From Candidatus Rokuibacteriota bacterium (GTDB lineage: Bacteria > JAUVQV01), in assembly GCA_030609125.1 (NCBI GenBank), contig JAUWCW010000084.1:1-7710 (forward strand): 7,710 nt of DNA, in the 5' to 3' direction. Below, one piece after another: positions 1 to 7,115 of this stretch; position 1 is the first letter of the stretch, and every line of letters starts with the position of its first letter. The notes under the pieces are model-generated. The model saw nothing but the letters and a program-made list of their open reading frames with translations. It searched no databases and had not been told where the DNA came from. The position numbers and the translations under genes were made by a program.

Positions 1-279
1 CCAGCATGAAGGCGGGTTCACTTTCGAGGAAGAGGTCCTGTGGGAGCAGGGGGGCGGTTTTTTCGGCCTGGACGAACTTGACCTGACGGAAGAGGAGATC
101 GAGGCCCTGCAGGACCCGGGAAACCTCGACCTGAGTGTGCCCGAGCGGGCGACCTACACCACCAGGTTCGAGTGCGGCAGCGGCAAACCAACCGGGACGT
201 ATACCGTTACGGTGGTCCTGGTGGACGACAACGGGCACGAGAGCAGCCCGCGGTCCGACACGCTCCGCCTCACGACTTC

Positions 280-283
<4 letters not shown>
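1..283 (+). CDS. C-terminal part of an unidentified protein (5' end outside window)
   Basis: The frame beginning at position 2 is open to a TAG at 281-283 and gives 93 residues. The first half is acidic (FTFEEEVLWEQ, then a Leu/Asp/Glu-rich stretch). The last 40 or so residues alternate short polar and beta-branched segments (GTYTVTVVLVDD, then SDTLRLTTS), which looks like the final strands of an Ig- or PKD-like beta-sandwich. I do not recognise the family, and no start, signal peptide or catalytic motif can be judged from this fragment. It converges on lolD with no intergenic space. The reading frame is supported by the codon pattern and by ending exactly against the neighbouring gene. A secreted or envelope location is only a guess from the beta-rich tail. 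Confidence 0.7.
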
Positions 284-960
<677 letters not shown>

Positions 961-961
961 T

Positions 962-2326
962 CTATTCGTACCTCAGGGCCGGAATGGGATCCATGCGGGC
1001 CGCCTTCCACGCCGGGTAGATCGTCGCCGCGAGGCTTATGAGAAAGGCCGAGGCCACGATGATCGCCACCATCCTCCCTTCCAGTTCGACGGGGAGGTTG
1101 TCTATGTAGTAGACGCTGCTCGGGAGGCTGATGAACCGGTAGCGTTCCAGGGCAAAACAGGCCCCCCAGCCGAGGATGCCTCCCAGGAGCGTTCCGACGG
1201 TGCCGATCATGACGCCTCCGAAAACGAAGATCCGCAGGACCTGTCCCGATGCGGCCCCCATGGACTTGAGAATGGCTATGTCCTTGTTCTTCTCCATGAC
1301 CTTCATGATGAGAGAGCTTATGATGTTGAATGAGGCGACGAAGACAATGAGAGTCAGAATAATGAACATGGCGATCTTCTCGAGCTTGAGAGCGCTGAAG
1401 AGCGCATGGTTCATCTCCGTCCAGTCCCGGGCCCAGTAGGGCGGTCCCAGTTCGGCCTGGATGACCACGGCGACCTCACGGGAGCGGTCGAAGTCCTCAA
1501 CCCTGATCTCGATGCCGGTGGCGGCGTCGCCGATGTCGAGAAACTTCTGGGCCGCCGGCAGGGAGAGGTAGGCCAGGCTGGAGTCGTATTCGTACATGCC
1601 GGACTTGAAAATCCCCGCCACGTGGAAACGCTGCATTTTCGGCGCTACGCCGGTGGGCGTGGTGCTCCCGAAGGGGGAGATGACGCGGATCTCGTCCCCG
1701 GTGAAAACGCCCAGATTGCGTGCGAGTTCGATGCCTATGACAAGGGGGGTGGTTCCGTCCGCGAAGGATTCGCCCAGGACCCTGACAGTGCCCTCCACCA
1801 TGTTCTCCTCCAGGTTGTCCAGTTGCTTCCCGCCGGAGGTGTCGATGCCTCGCAGGACCACTCCCTGCACGCCCGATCGGGAGCTCAGCATCGCCTGGGA
1901 GAGGAGGAAGGGAGAGGCGGAGGTGACCTCCCGGATGTTTCCGATGCGCTCTGAGAGCTCGGCGTAGTCCGCCATGGCGATTCCCCCCTGGGAGAGGACG
2001 ACGATGTGGGCGTTGGTCCCGAGGATCTTGCGCCGCAGGTCGGACTCGAATCCCGTCATGACACCGATGACGATGATCAGCGCCATGACGCCCAGGGTCA
2101 CGCCGCTGATGGAGATGAAGGTTACGGCCGAGATCATCCACGGGACGCGGCGGGCGCGAAGGTAACGGCCGCCGACGAGGATCTCAAAGGTGCTTCGCGG
2201 GAAAAGAACAGGCAGAAGACGAAGGATTACGTAGAAGGCCATGGAAGGAAAAACGAGGACCAGGACCAGGCCGCCGGCAATCCAGGGCAACAGGAGGGGG
2301 AGGACGTCTTTTACGTTCTCAAGCAT
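962..2326 (-). CDS. lolC: Lipoprotein-releasing ABC transporter permease, LolC/LolE family
   Basis: This is the inner-membrane permease that extracts mature lipoproteins and hands them to LolA. The family core is clear: FEILVGGRYLRARR (47-60), first core membrane helix (about 65-92), a large periplasmic domain (about 93-317) with TPTG (223-226) and VAGIFKSGMYEYDS (236-249), membrane helix 318-341, the cytoplasmic coupling segment KNKDIAILKSMGA (346-358), then two further helices and the C-terminal ending YPAWKAARMDPIPALRYE. At 454 residues it exceeds the usual 400-415 because residues 1-44 add a hydrophobic segment before the core. The ATG is supported by AGGAGG at 2336-2331, 4 nt upstream. 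It lies 46 nt after lysS and 1 nt before lolD. Only one permease gene is present here, so a homodimer (LolC2D2) or a second permease elsewhere is inferred. The C versus E label is arbitrary. Confidence 0.9.
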   Translation of the reverse strand: MLENVKDVLPLLLPWIAGGLVLVLVFPSMAFYVILRLLPVLFPRSTFEILVGGRYLRARRVPWMISAVTFISISGVTLGVMALIIVIGVMTGFESDLRRKILGTNAHIVVLSQGGIAMADYAELSERIGNIREVTSASPFLLSQAMLSSRSGVQGVVLRGIDTSGGKQLDNLEENMVEGTVRVLGESFADGTTPLVIGIELARNLGVFTGDEIRVISPFGSTTPTGVAPKMQRFHVAGIFKSGMYEYDSSLAYLSLPAAQKFLDIGDAATGIEIRVEDFDRSREVAVVIQAELGPPYWARDWTEMNHALFSALKLEKIAMFIILTLIVFVASFNIISSLIMKVMEKNKDIAILKSMGAASGQVLRIFVFGGVMIGTVGTLLGGILGWGACFALERYRFISLPSSVYYIDNLPVELEGRMVAIIVASAFLISLAATIYPAWKAARMDPIPALRYE

Positions 2327-2330
2327 CGTG

Positions 2331-2336
2331 CCTCCT
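2331..2336 (-). promoter_or_regulatory. Ribosome binding site of lolC
   Basis: On the minus strand AGGAGG stands 4 nt before the ATG at 2326-2324. It matters because it supports the upstream start and therefore the N-terminal extension of the permease. The spacing is a little short, but the match to the anti-Shine-Dalgarno is full. No comparably placed site was noted for the internal Met29. Confidence 0.7.
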
Positions 2337-2372
2337 CACCGCAGTCCTTTCCCCGCCGGTTTTCCCCTCGCC

Positions 2373-3863
2373 CTACGCACCACTTTTCTCCCGCCGCAGC
2401 TGCGGAAAGAGGATGACGTCACGGATGTTGGGAGCGTCGGTGAAGAGCATGACCAGGCGGTCGATGCCGATGCCCTCTCCGCCGGTGGGGGGCATGCCGT
2501 GCTCCAGGGCGCGGAGGAAGTCCTCGTCCATCATCTGGGCCTCGACGTCGCCCGCCGCTCTCTCGGCGGCCTGAAGACTGAAGCGCTCGCGCTGATCCAC
2601 CGGGTCGTTCAACTCGGAAAAGGCGTTGGCCACCTCCTTGCCGGCGATGAAAAGCTCGAAGCGTTCCACCAGATCCGGGTTGTCTGTGCGGCTCTTGGCC
2701 AGGGGCGAGACCGCCTTGGGAAAGTCGACGACGAAAGTCGGGTCTACGAGGGTCGGCTCGACGAGGCGCTCCCATATCTCCACCTGCAGGCGCTCGGGCC
2801 CGTACCCTGCGTCGAGGGGGATGCCGAGTTCTTTCGCCTTGAGGCGGAGAAATTCCGGGTCGTGCACGTCCTTTTCGGAGATTCCCGCCACGGTGGTGAG
2901 GGACTCGACGAGAGGGAGCCTCTTCCAGGGTGGGCTGAAGCTGATCTCCTTTCCCTGGTAGACGATCTTCTCCGCGCCCGCCACCTTTCTTGCAAGCTCC
3001 ACGAATAGCTCCTCCGTCAGTTCCATGAGCGAGTTGTAGTCGGCCCAGGTCTGGTAGAACTCGAGCATGGTGAACTCCGGGTTGTGCTCCCGGGACAGGC
3101 CCTCGTTGCGGAAGTTGCGGTTGATCTCGAAGACCCGGTCGAAGCCGCCGATGATGAGGCGCTTGAGGTAGAGCTCCGGGGCTATCCTGAGGAAGACCTC
3201 CATGTCGAGGGCGTTGTAGAAGGTCTTGAAGGGTCGTGCCGTCGCCCCTCCGGGAATGGACTGCATCATGGGGGTCTCCACTTCGAGAAAGCCCCGGGAG
3301 GTGAAGAACTCCCTGACGGCGGTGATGAGGCGGGCCCTGGTCCGGAAGGATTCCCTGACGTCCGGGTTGACGATGAGGTCCAGGTAGCGCTGGCGGTAGC
3401 GCTGCTCGATGTCCTTCAAGCCGTGCCACTTCTCCGGAAGGGGCCGGAGGGACTTGGCCAGGAGCGTCAGGGATTCTGCCTGAACGGTAAGCTCGTCCGT
3501 TTTCGTCCTGAAAAGAACACCTTCGGCACCGATGATGTCGCCGATGTCGAGCTTCTTCAGGACGGCGAAGTCGGTCTCGCTGATAGCGTCCTTGCGGAAG
3601 TAAAGCTGAATCTTCCCGCTGGCGTCCTGGATGTGGGCGAAGGCCGCCTTGCCGAACTTGCGCAGGGCCATGACGCGTCCCGCCACCCGGGCCCGCCGCT
3701 TGAGGGCCTCCACCTCCTCCGCGGAAAGTTCTCCCGCCTGGGCGTGAAGATCGGCGGCACTGTCGGCAGGGCGGTATCGAGCCGGATAAGGATCTACCCC
3801 CATCTCGCGCAGTTCGTCGAGTTTCTTTCTCCGCTGCCGGACCTGGTCGCCTTCCAATTCCAC
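2373..3863 (-). CDS. lysS: Lysyl-tRNA synthetase, class II
   Basis: It charges tRNA-Lys with lysine using ATP, in the cytoplasm. The 496 residues match the normal bacterial length. An N-terminal helix (QRRKKLDELREMGVDPYP) leads into an OB-fold anticodon-binding domain (about 58-150), then the class II catalytic core: motif 1 with GFLEVETPMM (191-200) followed by PGGATARPF, motif 2 FRNEGLSREHNPEFTMLEFY (251-270), and motif 3 GIGIDRLVMLF (464-474) with the typical IRDVILFP tail. The start is GTG, whose first G is the last base of the prfB TAG (TAGTG on the minus strand). A purine-rich site, AGAGGG at 3875-3870, lies 6 nt upstream. This start keeps the whole usual N-terminus. The overlap suggests translational coupling to prfB. 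No key residue appears to be missing. Confidence 0.97.
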   Translation of the reverse strand: MELEGDQVRQRRKKLDELREMGVDPYPARYRPADSAADLHAQAGELSAEEVEALKRRARVAGRVMALRKFGKAAFAHIQDASGKIQLYFRKDAISETDFAVLKKLDIGDIIGAEGVLFRTKTDELTVQAESLTLLAKSLRPLPEKWHGLKDIEQRYRQRYLDLIVNPDVRESFRTRARLITAVREFFTSRGFLEVETPMMQSIPGGATARPFKTFYNALDMEVFLRIAPELYLKRLIIGGFDRVFEINRNFRNEGLSREHNPEFTMLEFYQTWADYNSLMELTEELFVELARKVAGAEKIVYQGKEISFSPPWKRLPLVESLTTVAGISEKDVHDPEFLRLKAKELGIPLDAGYGPERLQVEIWERLVEPTLVDPTFVVDFPKAVSPLAKSRTDNPDLVERFELFIAGKEVANAFSELNDPVDQRERFSLQAAERAAGDVEAQMMDEDFLRALEHGMPPTGGEGIGIDRLVMLFTDAPNIRDVILFPQLRREKSGA

Positions 3864-5000
3864 TAGCTTCCCTCTCCTCGCTTTGCCGCGGCGCCCTCTC
3901 CCTTGACTCTCTGCAGGAGGAAGGCGTCGATGAACCCGTCGATCTCGCCATCGAGAAAGCTGTCCACCTTGCCCGTCTCGAAATTCGTTCTATGGTCCTT
4001 GATCATGCGGTAGGGGTGCAGAACGTAGGAACGTATCTGGCTTCCCCAGGCGATGTCCTTCTTCTCTCCCTGAATCTGCTGGAGCTTCTTCTTCTGCTCC
4101 TCCTCCTTGAGCTGAAAGAGCCGCGACCGGAGGACCTTCAGGGCGAAGGCCTTGTTCTTGTGCTGGGACCGCTCGTTCTGGCACTGCACGACGATCCTCG
4201 TCGGCAGGTGGGTGATGCGCACCGCCGAGTCCGTGACGTTCACGTGCTGGCCGCCGCTCCCGGAGGAGCGGTAGGTGTCGATGCGCAGGTCCTCGTCCCG
4301 GATCTCGATCTCGATGGCTTCGTCGATCTCGGGGTAGGCGTGAACCGCGCAGAAGGAGGTGTGTCGCCTCTTGTTGGCGTCGAAGGGGGAGATTCTCACC
4401 AGGCGGTGAATGCCTATCTCGGCGACGAGCAGGCCGTAGGCGTAATCGCCGGAAACGAGAACCGTCACGCTCTTGACCCCCGCCTCCTCGCCGGGCTGGT
4501 AGTCGATGATCTCCGTTTTGAACCCCTTTTTCTCCGCCCAGCGCAGATAGAGCCGCAGGAGCATCTCCGCCCAGTCCTGGGACTCCGTGCCGCCGGCGCC
4601 GGGGTGGATGACGAGAAACGCATTGCTTTTGTCGTGCTCACCGGAGAGGAGGGTCTGAATCTCCTTGGAGTCGATGTCGCGGGCCAGAGCCGCGATCTGG
4701 GCCTTCAGGTCGACCAGCACCTCCGTGTCACCCTCCCCGTAGAGCTCGAAGAGGACCTCTATCTCCTCGAGGCGGCTGTCGACGGCCTTCCAGTAGTCGA
4801 GTTCGGCAAAGAGGGCGTTTCTCTCCCTGAGGACCTCGGTGGATTTTTGCCGATTGTCGTAGAAGCCGGGTTTGCTCAGCTCTCTCTCAAGAGCCGCCGC
4901 ACGATCTTCCCTGGCGGCAAGGTCAAAGATGCCTCCGCAGGTCGGAGGTGCGGTCGTGTACTGCCTGGTAGCTGTCCCAGAGTTCTTTGCTCGTTTCCAT
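3863..5000 (-). CDS. prfB: Peptide chain release factor 2, expressed by programmed +1 frameshift
   Basis: RF2 recognises UAA and UGA in the ribosomal A site and triggers peptide release. Translation starts at ATG 5000-4998, runs 25 codons (MELTS-like opening, actual first residues METSKELWDS) to CTT at 4928-4926, and meets an in-frame TGA at 4925-4923. A +1 shift at CTT continues as GAC at 4924-4922 and remains open for 353 codons to TAG at 3865-3863, giving 378 residues (E. coli RF2 has 365). In full-length numbering the codon-recognition tripeptide SPF is at 204-206 and the catalytic GGQ at 249-251. SPF, rather than the PxT of RF1, identifies RF2. The N-terminal segment is a predicted helical domain rich in Arg, Glu and Leu. 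A weak AAGGA lies about 12 nt before the ATG. It is the first gene of the prfB-lysS-lolC-lolD run and overlaps lysS by 1 nt. The GTG at 4720 is internal and would remove the N-terminal domain. Confidence 0.95.
4922..4937 (-). promoter_or_regulatory. RF2 programmed +1 frameshift site
   Basis: Reading the minus strand, the site is CGGAGG (4937-4932), a 3-nt spacer CAT, the slippery codon CTT (4928-4926), then TGA (4925-4923) followed by C. This matches the classical RF2 recoding element: an internal Shine-Dalgarno-like sequence 3 nt before CTT-TGA-C. The UGA sits at codon 26, as in E. coli prfB. By the established mechanism, low RF2 favours the shift and high RF2 favours termination at UGA, so RF2 regulates its own level. 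Confidence 0.95.
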
Positions 5001-5052
5001 GGTTTTAGTTATTCCTTATAGGTTTCAATGCGTTTTACTATGAACGCTGCAA

Positions 5053-5081
5053 AATTTACCCTATATCATCGGCACTTGCAA
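5053..5081 (-). promoter_or_regulatory. Candidate sigma-70 promoter for the prfB operon
   Basis: On the minus strand TTGCAA (5081-5076, -35, 4 of 6) is separated by 17 nt from TAAATT (5058-5053, -10, 4 of 6). It would start transcription near 5046 and give a leader of about 46 nt. The segment is clearly AT-rich against a GC-rich background. A second reading, TATAAG at 5020-5015 with TTCATA at 5044-5039, is possible but would leave a very short leader and overlaps the probable ribosome binding site. Confidence 0.35.
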
Positions 5082-5117
5082 GGTTTTTCCCTTTCCGGAG
5101 CTCCCCGCCGGCACCTG

Positions 5118-5146
5118 TTGACATCCTGAAGGTATCTGCTTACCTT
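5118..5146 (+). promoter_or_regulatory. Candidate sigma-70 promoter for the phosphodiesterase-phosphatase operon
   Basis: A consensus -35 TTGACA (5118-5123) is followed after 17 nt by TACCTT (5141-5146), a weak -10 matching at 3 of 6 positions. If used, transcription would begin about 5152-5154, only 5-7 nt before the ATG at 5159. That leaves no room for a normal Shine-Dalgarno sequence, and none is visible. Support is the perfect -35 and its position. The weak -10 keeps confidence low. Confidence 0.35.
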
Positions 5147-5158
5147 GTAGCGGCAACC

Positions 5159-6559
5159 ATGGGAATCGGCACGTCTTCCAGAAAAAAACCCTCCTCGGAG
5201 AAGCTCTTTGTTCTCAGCCTGGAGGGGATCTCGCACGCGTTCCTGAGGCGGCACGTGGACGACGGGCTTCTGCCCAACCTGGGCAGGCTGGTGAGCGAAG
5301 GCGACCTGAAGGAGATGGAGACGGTCCAGCCGCCCGTCTCGCTCGTGACCTGGACTTCGTACATGACAGGCGCGAATCCGGGGCGGCACGGGATCTACGG
5401 CTTTATCGACCGCCGCCCGGGATCGTACGATCTTTTCAAACTCAACGGTGCGAACGTCTCTCTGCCGAGCCTCTGGGAAGTTCTCAGCCGTGCGGGCAAG
5501 CGGGTCGTGGTCGTCAACGTCCCCGCCACGTATCCGCCCCGGCCGGTCAACGGCTCGCTTGTGGCCTGCTTCCTCAGTCCATCCCTCGACAAGGCGACCT
5601 ACCCGCCGGCCCTCGCCCGCCGTCTCGGCGCGATCAACTACCGCATCGACGTCGAACGGGGCCTGGAGATGACGGACCGGGACGCCATCCTCGCAGACGT
5701 CGACCTTGCCCTGCGCAAGCGGTTCGAGGCCGCCGCCGCCCTCCTGAGTCAGGAGTCGTGGGACTTCTTCCAGCTGCACGTCATGGAGACCGATCGTGTC
5801 AACCACCTCCTCTGGGGGGACTACGAAACGGCGGACTCTCCCTATCGCGACGCCTTTCTCTCTTTCTACCGCACTCTCGACGACCTCGTGGGGGAGCTCA
5901 TGGCGCGTCTTCCCCGGGAATGCGATTTGATTGCCCTCTCCAATCACGGCTTCTGCCGGCTCCGCAGGGAGGTGAATATCAACCGTTTTCTCGAGGAGAG
6001 GGACTGGCTCGAGTTCGCGAGGCGCAAGCCCCGCCGCCTGGCGGACATGGCGGCCTGTTCGAAGGCCTACAGCCTCCTGCCTGGCAGGATCTACATGAAT
6101 CTTCGGGGAAGGGAGCCGGCGGGGAGCGTCCTGGACAGGGATGAGTACGCGGGCTTTCGCAAGGGGCTGGAGGCGGATCTGCTGGGCCTGAGAGACCCGG
6201 AGACGGGAGAGGAGGTGCTGTCCGAGGTGCTGCGCGGGGAGGAGGTCTGCTCCAACCCGGCATGGGGTGACTTTCCGGTGCCGGCCTCCGACAGGATCCC
6301 GGCCCCGTTCGATCTGCTTGCCGTGCCCCGGGACGGATACGAGCTCAAGGGACATCTGGACCGACCGACCGTCTTCGGCAGAAGCGTGCTCTCCGGCATG
6401 CACACCCTGCGGGGCGCGTTTGTCCTTGTCAGGGGGGCGGCGGTGAAAGCGAAGAAGGCTCACATCCTCGACCTCTTCCCGACGGTTCTGGAGATGATGG
6501 GTGTTGAGGATGCGGAGGCCGTTGAGGGTGTGAGCCTTCTCGGGCCGGAGCGGGAATGA
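5159..6559 (+). CDS. Alkaline phosphatase superfamily protein, type I phosphodiesterase/nucleotide pyrophosphatase-like
   Basis: The 466-residue protein has the fold markers of the phosphodiesterase/nucleotide pyrophosphatase branch of the alkaline phosphatase superfamily. It opens with a beta-strand KLFVLSLEG (15-23), followed by LPNLGRL, then PPVSLVTWTSYMTG (58-71) and NPGRHGIYGF (73-82), ETDRVNH (210-216), LSNHG (260-264), GMH with His415, and the closing HILDLFPTVLEMMG. Asp212, His216 and His415 fit one metal site. At the other site the usual Asp of DG is Glu22, the Asp of SDHG is Asn262 (His263 kept), and the nucleophile position is Ser61 instead of the common Thr. Activity is therefore uncertain, and the substrate is unknown. 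No signal peptide is visible, so a cytoplasmic location is likely. The ATG at 5159 is the only reasonable start although no Shine-Dalgarno precedes it. The gmhB-like gene begins 22 nt downstream, so an envelope or glycoconjugate role is possible but unproven. Confidence 0.82.
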   Translation: MGIGTSSRKKPSSEKLFVLSLEGISHAFLRRHVDDGLLPNLGRLVSEGDLKEMETVQPPVSLVTWTSYMTGANPGRHGIYGFIDRRPGSYDLFKLNGANVSLPSLWEVLSRAGKRVVVVNVPATYPPRPVNGSLVACFLSPSLDKATYPPALARRLGAINYRIDVERGLEMTDRDAILADVDLALRKRFEAAAALLSQESWDFFQLHVMETDRVNHLLWGDYETADSPYRDAFLSFYRTLDDLVGELMARLPRECDLIALSNHGFCRLRREVNINRFLEERDWLEFARRKPRRLADMAACSKAYSLLPGRIYMNLRGREPAGSVLDRDEYAGFRKGLEADLLGLRDPETGEEVLSEVLRGEEVCSNPAWGDFPVPASDRIPAPFDLLAVPRDGYELKGHLDRPTVFGRSVLSGMHTLRGAFVLVRGAAVKAKKAHILDLFPTVLEMMGVEDAEAVEGVSLLGPERE

Positions 6560-6581
6560 TGCCGGAGAGGGTGGAGGCGCG

Positions 6582-7115
6582 GTGAAGAGGAAGGCGATCT
6601 TTCTTGACCGTGACGGCGTGATCAACGTGAGGCTGCCCGGCGGGGCCTACGTCACGCGGTGGGAGGAGTTCGCCTTCTGTGAGGGCGCCTCCGAGGCCAT
6701 GAAGCTGCTGCAGCGATCGGGCTATCTGCTGCTGGTCGTCACCAACCAGCGGGGGATAGGTCGGGGGCTCATGACGGAGGATGACCTCGCCGACATCCAC
6801 CGGCGCATGAAAGAGGAACTGGGGAGGAGGGGTGTTACGCTGGATGCGGTGCTGCACTGCCCCCACGATCACGATGCGAAGTGCCGGTGCCGCAAGCCTC
6901 TTCCCGGGATGATCGAGGAAGGTGTGAGTCGCTTTGCCGTCGACAGGGACTCTTCCCTGATCATCGGCGATTCGCTTTCCGACATCGAGGCGGGACGCGC
7001 CGCCGGGATAGGCGGCATTCTCGTCGTTCCCCCCGGGGAACGGGCCCCCGAGGGCCTGCGGACGGCCCCGTCTCTTCTGGACGCCGCCCTCGCCGTCACG
7101 GGAGAGGTGCGATGA
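6582..7115 (+). CDS. gmhB: D-glycero-D-manno-heptose 1,7-bisphosphate 7-phosphatase (HAD family, GmhB-like)
   Basis: GmhB removes the 7-phosphate from heptose 1,7-bisphosphate during nucleotide-heptose synthesis for the LPS core (ADP-heptose) or for surface glycans (GDP-heptose), in the cytoplasm. The 177 residues suit the family. HAD motif I is FLDRDGVIN (7-15, nucleophile Asp9 and acid/base Asp11), motif II is VVTNQRGIGRG (52-62), the Lys of motif III is in CRKPLPGM (Lys105), and motif IV is IGDSLSDIEAG (128-138). The zinc loop is Cys93-x-His95-x5-Cys101-x-Cys103. The start is GTG at 6582, with GGAGG at 6573-6577. The related HisB phosphatase domain (histidinol phosphate) shares these motifs, but the CRKPxPGM continuation and the lack of his genes nearby favour GmhB. 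Which anomer it prefers cannot be told. It overlaps the next gene by ATGA. Confidence 0.87.
   Translation: MKRKAIFLDRDGVINVRLPGGAYVTRWEEFAFCEGASEAMKLLQRSGYLLLVVTNQRGIGRGLMTEDDLADIHRRMKEELGRRGVTLDAVLHCPHDHDAKCRCRKPLPGMIEEGVSRFAVDRDSSLIIGDSLSDIEAGRAAGIGGILVVPPGERAPEGLRTAPSLLDAALAVTGEVR

Larger units (their letters stand above)
5001..5158. other. Divergent intergenic region between prfB and the phosphodiesterase-like gene
   Basis: These 158 bases separate the two divergent operons. The left half (about 5001-5070) is strongly AT-rich relative to the rest of the window, and the right half returns to high GC. It holds one candidate promoter for each direction. I see no tRNA, no inverted repeat long enough to propose as an operator, and no riboswitch-like structure. 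Confidence 0.7.

Noticed and set aside
2327-2372. Possible terminator or separate promoter between lysS and lolC
   Set aside because: The 46 bases show no stable GC-rich hairpin followed by a T-run on the minus strand, and no convincing -35/-10 pair. Only the lolC ribosome binding site is clear.
2419-3951. 510-codon minus-strand frame overlapping lysS in another phase
   Set aside because: Arg/Pro/Gly-rich out-of-frame translation of lysS. The overlapping frame has all class II synthetase motifs.
3863-4720. Shorter prfB starting at GTG 4720
   Set aside because: It would lack the N-terminal domain and ignore a textbook frameshift site with an upstream ATG. The extended frame is open and RF2-like throughout.
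4923-4925. In-frame TGA in prfB as a pseudogene or selenocysteine signal
   Set aside because: The surrounding SD-like element, CTT slippery codon and following C fit RF2 frameshifting exactly. The downstream frame is +1, so neither read-through nor selenocysteine insertion would restore RF2.
3992-5008. 338-codon plus-strand open frame opposite prfB
   Set aside because: Leu/Val/Asp/Glu-rich antisense of RF2 with no domain signature, and it begins inside the RF2 coding sequence. The minus strand is certain from SPF, GGQ and the recoding site.
5181-5188. A7 homopolymer near the start of the phosphodiesterase-like gene as a phase-variation tract
   Set aside because: Seven A residues within AGA-AAA-AAA is short, and the frame is intact. 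There is no repeat unit or other evidence of switching.
5066-6625. 519-codon minus-strand open frame opposite the phosphodiesterase-like gene
   Set aside because: It is longer than the plus-strand gene but has no recognisable motif, is rich in Arg, Pro, Gly, Glu and Val, and spans the divergent promoter region. The plus strand carries clear AlkP family motifs. This is a GC-rich antisense shadow.
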